Shown here piece after piece: positions 31,802 through 39,873 of a stretch of 39,873 nucleotides of DNA (within the stretch, counting starts at the first letter, position 1; the number at the start of each line of letters is the position of its first letter). The notes below the pieces were generated by a model. It made no database searches and had not been told where the DNA came from. It saw nothing but the letters and a program-made list of their open reading frames with translations. The stretch comes from Hepatocystis sp. ex Piliocolobus tephrosceles (Eukaryota > Apicomplexa > Aconoidasida > Haemosporida > Plasmodiidae). The translations under genes and the position numbers were made by a program. The stretch spans positions 1 through 39,873 of the forward strand of contig CABPSV020000046.1 of assembly GCA_902459845.2 (NCBI GenBank). Direction: 5' to 3'.

Positions 31802-32708
31802 TATTTTTCTTTTTTCATAATTACAATGTACCATTTTTTTTTTTTTTTTATTGTTACGTTGTTGACAAGATTGAAATGTATTGAGGAGATAATATAATGA
31901 CCACAACGGGTGTTACATATGTGTACATATGTATATTTTCAACATCTCCTTTTATTATAAACAAAGTAAATTACATCATGAATTTTTTATTTTTTATTTT
32001 ATATTTTTTTTAAGAATATCCAAATAGACCATTAAACTATTTTAAAAAATGGAATTTTTGCATTTTTCTCGTTTGTAACTTATAGAATATATGTCATTTA
32101 CTCTTTTTAGTTTTTATATATTTATTTATATTTATTTATATCTTTTTTTTTTTTTTTTTTTGTAGCGTTCTGTTTTCCATGTACGTAATTAATTGAACAT
32201 TTTCCATTTTATTAATTTCACAAAAAAAATAAAAAAAATTAATAGTTTAAAAATAAAAAAAATCAGACAAAATAATAGTTTTTTTTTTTTTTGAATGAAA
32301 CAAAATAGTAGTGCTTTAAAAATATAAAATAAATGCTACTTTAATGGAAAAAAAAAAACAAAATTACTTGCATATATAGTTACTTGCATATATAGTTACT
32401 TGCATATATAGTTATTTGCATATATAGTTATTTGCATATATAGTTACTTGCATACATATGTAGTAAATATTTATAATTATATATAATTAAAAATAATAAC
32501 CCACAAATGAAAGATATATACATATGTATATATGTATATAGCATTTTTTCATATAATTCATACTATTTCAATATTTATATGTACATATAATGTGCATTAA
32601 AATTAACAAGTTTATCAAATGTTATAACTTAGTTCTTAATTAACAATCAGTTAAACATTTTTCTAGATCATCCTATTGGCCATAAACAATTTTTTTTTTT
32701 TTTGTTCT

Positions 32709-32752
<44 letters not shown>

Positions 32753-33429
32753 ATGTATGTATGTGTGTATGTATGTATGTATGTATGTACAAACATATGT
32801 TCACTGATGTTAAAATTACAAATGATGAGAGATAACTGGTCTGAGTGTTATTACACATGAGTAAGTTTACTAAAATAATTTTGCCTATTGTGAAGAAAAA
32901 ATAAGATTTAGGCTTTTTTTGAAAACAATTTTTTACATTTTGTTTCGTGTAATTAATTTTATACTTTCTCATGCTATGTTACGTTTGTCCATGCTCTATT
33001 TTTTTTATTTTTTATTTTATGTTTTATTCTATTTTATTTTTATTTCATTTTATTTTTTTGTTATTATTTCATCGTTTCCCATTAGTGCAACTAAGGTCAA
33101 GTGAAATATTCTTTTTCTTTTATTTTTACATTTTGATTAATTTAACTCATATACTTATTTAAATTAATTTTAGCATCATTTTTTTTAATTTTTTTTTTTT
33201 ATTTGGAAAATATGTTCATACATTTTAATTAGTCACTGTCTTTTTTTCAAAAATACATTTTTTTTTTACTTTTTATATGTTAAGTCCATTTTTTTTGCAA
33301 ATCTATTTTTCTTTTATGTAAATATTTAAAAAGTTTAAAATTTTAATCATCAATCAAAAAAAAAAGGGAATAATATTCACATATAACATATGGACATACA
33401 TGTATTTATATAAAATTGACTAAAAAATA
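31726..33429. other. intergenic between two plus-strand genes
   Basis: It contains (TA)n at 31769-31798, a 38-codon ORF (31897-32013) of doubtful value, poly(T) at 32144-32161, a 16-bp array (32364-32459), (TA)n at 32709-32741 running into a GTAT/GTGT tetranucleotide block to about 32789, and a T-rich leader before the next gene. No gene supported. Confidence 0.6.
32364..32459. repeat. 16-bp array (TTACTTGCATATATAG)
   Basis: Six 16-bp units start at 32364; units four and five have TTATTTG and the last is decayed (CATACATAT). It is a third 16-bp-period array in this window, unrelated in sequence to the two near 5 kb. Confidence 0.9.
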
Positions 33430-34992
33430 ATGACTATTAATGAAAAAAAAAAAAAAGACCTTGAAATAGGGATATACGAAGAAGAGATATATAACGAATT
33501 ACAAAAGATATATAGTAAAAAGAATTTTTTGAAATATGTTGATGAAACATATTATGAACATTTTACACATAATGTAAGCAAAAATGCAAGTGACAAAAAT
33601 TTGTTTAATGTTACTAATGATTATAACAATAGCAACAACAATAACAACGATAATATAAATAATAGTAACAATAACAACAAAAACAATAACAACAACGATA
33701 ATATAAATAACAACAACAATAACAACAATAACAACAATAACAACAATAACAGTAATAACAATAACAGTAATAACAACAATAACAACAATAACAATAATAT
33801 AAATAATAGTAACAATTGTAACAACAATATTATTAGTGAGTTGAATAATAAATATGAAAACTGTCAGATTATATATAAAAATGTTAGTGCAATTGAATCA
33901 TTTAAAAAATTTATAGGAAAAGAAATATATATTCATAATAATGAAGTATATAATAATTGTTCTTTGACAGATACAAAAATTAAAAAAATATCACCAACAA
34001 AAAAAAATAATAATTATGCTTTTTACAATTCCGTTATGGGTACTTATAACAGTAAGAGTCCTTATGAACATACTGTTACTATTCATAATAAAACCAATAC
34101 AAACCCTATATTATCAAATATCATGCAAAGAATTATTGAAATAAAAAATATAGTTTTAACTATAAAAGAAAATATCGACTCTAAACAATCAGTAATAAAA
34201 AACAAAAAACTTAATGTAATTACAAAAATACACGATTACGTATCCGAAATATTTGAACAAATTATTGAAATTGATAATAAGTTGAATAGAATTATAGAAA
34301 CTGCAGAAATGTCGGACCCCGATTTTAGTGATAATGCAAAACAATACAAATTATTAAATGATATTTTTTTGAAATCTAAAAAAACAAACATTTTTGCATT
34401 AATACGAATGATAAAAAAAGAAAATAATAAAAGCATAAAAAATATAAATTACCATAATTTAAATTTATTTCAAAAAACGATTATATATAATAAATTTGAG
34501 TACATTTCAAACAAAATTAAATTATATAAATCATTTTTAAATGAAAACAATTTTAATGAAATAAATAACGTTGCATCCTTTTTACTGTCTTTTTTTTTGT
34601 TCATAAATATGTGCTTAAATGAAAATATGAACAAAAGGATAATAAATTATATTTATTTAATAAATTTAGAAATAAAAAAATTTAAAGAATATATAGAAAA
34701 AAATAGCAGTAATATGAAACAGTTACGTATGCTTCATTATTATGCAAAAACAATAACAGAGAAAAATAATTACTATGACTTATCATCATTTTTTGACCAA
34801 ACATTTCGTATTCATTTGAATGAACATAACGAAGATATATTAAATGCTTATAAGCAAATAATAAGTAGTGAAATAAATATAAAATTAATAACAAAAGAGG
34901 TAAACAAAATTAACAATACGATTGAAACGATGAATAAACATTTGAGTAAAAGTGTGGAAGCAATAAAAAGGTTACGTACTGTTGAGTTTTAA
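33430..34992 (+). CDS. Asn-rich, coiled-coil protein of unknown function
   Basis: Intronless 520-aa protein. Residues about 1-62 are a charged N-terminus (KDLEIGIYEEEIYNELQKIY); about 64-140 is an Asn homopolymer insert broken by Ser, Asp and Ile; about 230-520 is helical and coiled-coil-like (IMQRIIEIKNIVLTIKENI, IFEQIIEIDNKLNRIIETAE), ending EVNKINNTIETMNKHLSKSV. There is a possible hydrophobic helix ASFLLSFFLFINMCL near 385-400, more likely a buried helix than a membrane span. No domain is recognised; a structural, kinetochore or nuclear-pore-type helical protein would fit, but that is a guess. The TAA stop runs into a genomic A tract. Confidence 0.8.
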   Translation: MTINEKKKKDLEIGIYEEEIYNELQKIYSKKNFLKYVDETYYEHFTHNVSKNASDKNLFNVTNDYNNSNNNNNDNINNSNNNNKNNNNNDNINNNNNNNNNNNNNNNSNNNNSNNNNNNNNNNINNSNNCNNNIISELNNKYENCQIIYKNVSAIESFKKFIGKEIYIHNNEVYNNCSLTDTKIKKISPTKKNNNYAFYNSVMGTYNSKSPYEHTVTIHNKTNTNPILSNIMQRIIEIKNIVLTIKENIDSKQSVIKNKKLNVITKIHDYVSEIFEQIIEIDNKLNRIIETAEMSDPDFSDNAKQYKLLNDIFLKSKKTNIFALIRMIKKENNKSIKNINYHNLNLFQKTIIYNKFEYISNKIKLYKSFLNENNFNEINNVASFLLSFFLFINMCLNENMNKRIINYIYLINLEIKKFKEYIEKNSSNMKQLRMLHYYAKTITEKNNYYDLSSFFDQTFRIHLNEHNEDILNAYKQIISSEINIKLITKEVNKINNTIETMNKHLSKSVEAIKRLRTVEF

Positions 34993-35174
34993 AAAAAAAA
35001 AAAAAAAAAAAAAACTGGGGTAAGGTAATAATTATATTTATTTATTTATTTGTTTATTTAGCTATTCGATTATTTATTTATTTTTTTATTTAGCTATTCG
35101 ATTATTTATTTATTTTTTTATTTAACTATTCGATTATTTATTTTTTTATTTATTTATTTATTTAGCTATTCGAT

Positions 35175-35207
<33 letters not shown>

Positions 35208-35500
35208 TGCCTTTTTAACAAGCAAATTACAAGCGTTGTTATTTTTTTATTTTGCGAGTATTATTAAACAACATTTGTATTTTTTTTTTTTCTTAAATAC
35301 ACTTGTATAAACTTTTAAAAATGGGAAAAAAAAAAAAAAAAAGCGTTTTAACAATATTATGTTTTTTAAATTTAAAAAGGAAAAAAATAAAAAAAAATAA
35401 AAAAAAATAAAAAAAAATAAAAAAAAATAAAAAAAAATATGTTAACAATCTAAGGAATTTTTTTCTTTTTAAACTTATGTTAACTAAAAAGGGTATATCA
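34993..35500. other. convergent spacer with 32-bp repeat
   Basis: It starts with an A run continuous with the stop codon. A repeat of 32-bp period then carries AGCTATTCGATTATTT at about 35060, 35092, 35124 and 35164. Poly(T) follows at 35178-35206, and an AAAAAAAT octamer array at about 35384-35438. No gene. Confidence 0.65.
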
Positions 35501-35645
35501 TCATCGTACTAATCTGTTAAACAATAATAGGAAGATATCATTCGCACTAACGTTATTTATGTCTATCTTGTACACTTCGATCTCTTTGTCACCATTTTTG
35601 AGATTCATATCTATTCCAGTAAAAAAAAAAAAAAAAAAAAAAAAA

Positions 35646-35681
<36 letters not shown>

Positions 35682-38600
35682 AATAAACAAGCTTATTATG
35701 CATATCCATTTTTTGTAAATAACATATTCATTAAATATACACTTTAATGAAACAAAAATATACACAATATACATACATACATACATACTACACATTATAA
35801 AATGTATATTTAGCCTGGTTTTCTAAAAACTTACCCATCAATTTAAAAACATGTTTATTATCATTTATTTTTAAAATATATAAATAATGATTATATGTTA
35901 TTATTTCTGAGTATATGTTTTTTATGGCTTTATATTTTTGAAAATATTTTTGTATATGTGTATACACTATTTTACAAATAACCAATTGAAACAATTTAAA
36001 AATTGATATATTTTTATTTCTGTTTATATAAAAATGGACATATGAATATTGATCTGTAATTAAGTTGAAAAGTGTTTTCTTAAACTTTTTAATATTTATT
36101 ATGTTTTTTTTATTACTAACATTGTTATTACTATCATAATATGTGTGATTTCTAAAATTATTCATACTATTGTAGCTTTTGCTTTTATTTCTTTTAAGTG
36201 TTTTGAAAATATAATAAAGGCTAGTTCTGTTTAATATATTTTTTTTTGAATATGTTTTAAGAAAGGATATAATGGACTTGGTAGAGATATTATCATCTAA
36301 GTGGTTGTTTATGTATTCTCCTATTTTGCAGTTACTTTTGTTTGCGTTTTTATTTCTAACTATGCTCATATGTTTACTACTCATTTTGTCAACACTTTTT
36401 TTAAATTTTCTAAACACATGGACGTTTGAACAAAAAAACATTTGTATATATTCATTTATTTTTTTTTTATTTATTCCTTTTATTTTTATATGAACTGAGT
36501 GATATTTTTTAAAAGTGTTAATAAGATTTTCCATATAATTTTTATATATAACCATGTCTTTATTAAATAAATATAAATAATCATAGTATAAAATATCTGT
36601 ATATATATGAGTATATATAACAAAATTACTAACTGCAAATTTCATTTTTAAAATTTTATCTTGTATAAATCTATTCATAATGTTTACATTAACATTTTTT
36701 ACATTTGATGATATTAAGCAATCACTATCGTTTTCTTTCTCATGTTGATAACTATTGTTTTTACCATTAAACTTAATTAAGTCTTTTATTCTATTGGCAT
36801 TGGCATTTTTTTGTATTTGTCTTAATTCGATATGTGACTGTTTTTTTAATTCGTTATTTACAACCTCTGCTACTTTTCTCCATTCGTTTCTGTTTTTTTT
36901 TTTTGTGTACAAAATATCTTGTAACTTCAGCTCATGTTCTAAACAATATGGCAACTGCTGATCTGTTTCTAACTGAGTGCCCCAACTTAAGCCTGTTTCA
37001 TGTTTACCACAATTAAGTGCCAGTATATTTTTTAAAATGTAGTTGATATAAATTTGTGAACAAAAGTCTATATTATCATTTAATTTGTATAACAAAATAA
37101 TATCGTCAGCTTTTAACAAATTTATTATTATTGCAACTTTTTTCTGCATACCACCACTCAATTTATTACAACTAATATATATATTGCACTTCAAATTAAC
37201 TAATAACATGAATAAATAAATTATATATTTTAATTCATTGTCATTCAATTTTATTTTTTTAAAAGTTAAAATTATTTTGAAATGTTCATATATGGACATT
37301 CGTGGCATAAGAACAACTTTAAAATCATTTACACCTATATCTTCATTTTTATCTGAAAAGGTATCATAAACTATACAATCTGTATTATTTTTTGTGTTAA
37401 TATGATCATTGTTATATTTGCCACAATTTCCACTACCTTTAGGGAAAAAATGTTTAAAAAAATACAATAAATTCAAGTCATTATTAAATATAGAAGAAAA
37501 TGTATATATTTTATATGGTTTTAATTTTATATTCAAATCTTTCAAAATATATTTTGGATTGTGTTTAAGTATGTTCCTAGTAATGCTCAACCTTTGTTTA
37601 TATACATCTTTAATATTTTCGCTATTATTATCATTATTATTTTCGCTATTATTATCATTATTATTTTCGCTATTATTATTATCATCTTTTTTTTTTTTTT
37701 TTTCTATTTTTACATCTTCCAATTGGTAATATATATCACTTTTATTAGCTCCTAATAATATTTTGTTTAATTTTTTTTTTTGACTTTTCAAAGAAAAAAT
37801 AGTTTTAAACATTTTAAAAAGAGTATTGTCACTACTAAAAGTGTGAAATTGTTTCTTTCCTCTCTCTTCTTTTTTGTTACATGTTTTATTAACTAAATAA
37901 AAATGTTTAAGTAAAAATATGTATTTGTTTTTAAACCCGTTCTGTCCCTTTATATCTTTATTTATATCTTTATTTTTGTCTTTATTTATATCTTTATTTA
38001 TGTCTTTATTTATATCTTCATTTATATCTTTATTTATATCTTTATTTATATCTTTATTTATATCTTTATTTATATCTTTATTTATGCCTTTATTTTTGTC
38101 TTTATTTATGTCTTTATTTTTGTCTTTATTTATATCTTTATTTATGTCTTTATTTTTGTCTTTATTTATGTCTTTATTTTTGTCTTTATTTATTGTTAAA
38201 CTTAAATATTTGTAAAGTAAAATAACAAAATATAACAAACAATTAATTAATAAAAAAACGAAATCACCTTGTATGTTAAAAAAAGAATTTGTATTATCAC
38301 AAAAATAAATCATCTGTTCATCTTCTGTTTTTGCTTTTCCATCTCCTTTATCTAATGGTAATCCCTTATTTAACAACTGATTTGACACTTCTAAATTAAA
38401 GTTTGTTTTTTGTTGGGTGTAATAACTGTTCTGAAATAAATTAATATCGTCCTTATCTTCATCTATATGTTTAAAATGTCTTTTCATATTTAAACATAAA
38501 CTCCTTATATTTAAAACATGTGATAAGCAGAATGAATCTAATATTCGAAATATACATACAAATATATGAGACACTCTTAATAAAAAATCATTGTTATAAG

Positions 38601-39873
38601 CATAGGCAAATATAACCAAAACATAAATAATTATTGTTATCATGGCACAAAATATAAAATTAATAAATAAAAAAAGAATATGACTATGTAAGTAAAAAGA
38701 AGAAAATAAACAAATAGATAAAAACATATTAAAACCATATAATATAAGGAAAAAGAAAAAATATATATGTAAAAATTCTTTATAATCAAAAGTATATAAT
38801 ATAATAAAAAAAAATACTACATAAAAAAAATAATACAAATAATTACAAAGTACTATTTGGGAATAATGCACAAACTTATTTATATTAAAATGATCAAACA
38901 TTTTTCTATATTTCATTTCATTTTTTAACTTTTCAAAAAATACACAAAAAAAAATTACTATAGACAAAAACAAAAACATATTTATATAAAAGTCTCTCAT
39001 GAAATATTCATGAAACTTTATATTGAACGGTTCGTTTATTATATCAATTTTTTTGTCAGTTTTAGTGCCTTTATTTCTACTATCCCAATTTAGTTCGTTT
39101 TCTTGGCTTATTTCGTTGGGGTATGTATTATGTGGTCGCATGTTGGTTAATTCTATTTTTCCTGTTTGTCCAAAATCATATGTGACTACATTACCATCAT
39201 CTTCTTCGTTCTTATAATAATCGTATATATTTAATTTCGAATTTTGATTATTTAACAAATCTTGAAAATCTAATAAAATATTAAATATTAAATTAGTATA
39301 GTATGCATGAGAATGAATAGAAGTATAATTATAAAACAAATTTACATTAATTTCAATTTCTGTTTTTTTCTCTTTGTTGTTGTCGTCATTGTCTGAGTTG
39401 TTGTTATCGTCATTGTCTGAGTTGTTGTTGTCGTCACTATCGTCATCGTTACTTATTTCCTTTTCATTAATTAAGAATACATAAGAACCGATTGATATTT
39501 CTTTATTAAATTTAGACCTTCTATCTAAATAATCATTAACACTAGCATATAAATCGTTTACATCAATTTCTTCATTTATGTAATTAATTTTTTCTTTTAA
39601 GCTATATTTTTGTAGCAGTGAATTTATTGTATTATTATAGTAGTTGAATGAAGGAGTTTTTATTCGATTATAATCATTATTATTGTCATTTAATTGTTTG
39701 ACGTTATTTAATTGTTTGATATTATTTAATTGTTTGATATTATTTAATTGTTTGATATTATTTAATTGTTTGATATTATTTAATTGTTTGATATTATTTA
39801 ATTGTTTGACGTTATTTAATTGTTTGATATTATTTAATTGTTTGATATTATTTAATTGTTTGACGTTATTTAA
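35501..39873 (-). CDS. ABCI3: ABC transporter, C-terminal half (partial), ABCA-like; probably ABCI3
   Basis: Two exons, 35835 to beyond 39873 and 35501-35610, join by a GT-AG intron (ATGG/GTAAGT, GGAATAG/ATATG). The 5' end is outside the window; the frame is open to the last base, so the TTG-initiated start at 39339 is not real. Order: KQLNNI repeat; extracytoplasmic loop with NLFYNYTSIHSHAYYTNLIF (39270-39345), the ABCA hallmark like YNN..H..P.YLN..NN; about six membrane helices (38220-38990); then a nucleotide-binding domain. In the latter, the P-loop position reads YTFSSIFNNDLN (no GxxGxGKS), the signature is intact (LSGGMQKKVAI, about 37130-37165), and Walker B reads ADDIILLYKLND (D and E replaced by Y and K). 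The H-loop His remains (YTHIYTD). The last exon supplies the VSANDIFLLLF C-terminal segment. ABCI3 has been linked to drug resistance in P. falciparum. Confidence 0.85.
37950..38190 (-). repeat. in-frame Asp-Ile-Asn-Lys repeat in the ABC transporter
   Basis: Twelve-base units encode DINK and DKNK tetrapeptides for about 60-70 residues between the last membrane helix and the nucleotide-binding domain. A second, shorter Asn-Asp-Ser-Glu repeat lies at about 37620-37690. Both are cytoplasmic linker inserts. Copies are nearly identical at DNA level, so they are recent expansions. Confidence 0.88.
39690..39873 (-). repeat. 18-bp in-frame repeat at the window edge
   Basis: At least ten 18-base units encode NNIKQL or NVKQLN and run off the right end of the window. 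They lie within the ABC transporter, upstream of the extracytoplasmic loop, and keep the frame. Confidence 0.88.

Noticed and set aside
31897..32013. 38-codon plus ORF starting MTTTGVTYVYICIF
   Set aside because: Ends in a Phe/Leu run from T-rich DNA and lies in the 3' region of the 298-aa gene; no splice or promoter support.
37919..38215. Plus ORF of LFISLFISLF repeats
   Set aside because: Antisense of the Asp-Ile-Asn-Lys repeat in the ABC transporter.
39337..39339. Start of the ABC protein at a TTG at 39339
   Set aside because: The frame stays open to the window edge, and the upstream sequence encodes the ABCA-like loop; the gene is simply truncated by the window.

Overview
This is a nuclear chromosome window from a malaria parasite (genus Plasmodium). 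Evidence by eye: very high A+T outside genes, long poly(A)/poly(T) and (TA)n runs, short AT-rich GT-AG introns, Asn/Lys-rich low-complexity inserts in proteins, and a set of recognisable Plasmodium genes. There is no bacterial-type operon, rRNA, tRNA, CRISPR array or transposon that I can support. The species cannot be fixed from sequence alone.

Layout, left to right. 1-102: possible tail of a plus-strand gene. 674-1291 (-): EMC7, ER membrane complex. 2857-4410 (-): Rab5b in six exons. 4.4-7.2 kb: intergenic, with two inverted 16-bp repeat arrays and a possible tiny spliced gene. 7195-7626 (-): small RRM protein. 9111-9552 (-): two-exon 75-aa protein not recognised. 9760-13314 (-): TTC27-like TPR protein. 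14579-15481 (+): organellar uS15-type ribosomal protein. 16029-16654 (-): ISD11, a two-exon LYR protein assembled here by splicing. 19055-20521 (+): MNS1/TPH-domain coiled coil. 21543-23186 (-): SMU1, a splicing WD40 protein. 25885-27122 (-): protein phosphatase 1 inhibitor-2, assembled here from five exons. 30829-31725 (+): 298-aa conserved-looking protein. 33430-34992 (+): Asn-rich coiled-coil protein. 35501-39873 (-, partial): C-terminal half of a large ABC transporter, probably ABCI3, with a hidden last exon.

The genes are unrelated housekeeping functions: ER insertion, vesicle traffic, RNA processing, mitochondrial translation and Fe-S assembly, axoneme, phosphatase control and transport. 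They do not form a pathway. From memory, and not checked, the left block (Rab5b to SMU1) matches P. falciparum chromosome 13 order and the right block (inhibitor-2, two genes, ABCI3) matches chromosome 3 order. The SMU1 to inhibitor-2 gap, which holds two minisatellites, would then be a synteny junction and would argue against P. falciparum itself.

The most interesting items are: an ABC half-transporter with ABCA-type hallmarks but wrecked Walker A and B motifs and an intact signature; genes visible only after splicing; the putative synteny breakpoint; minisatellites with 28-, 14-, 16- and 12-bp units lying directly upstream of start codons; and several small GC-elevated islands that could be unannotated micro-genes.
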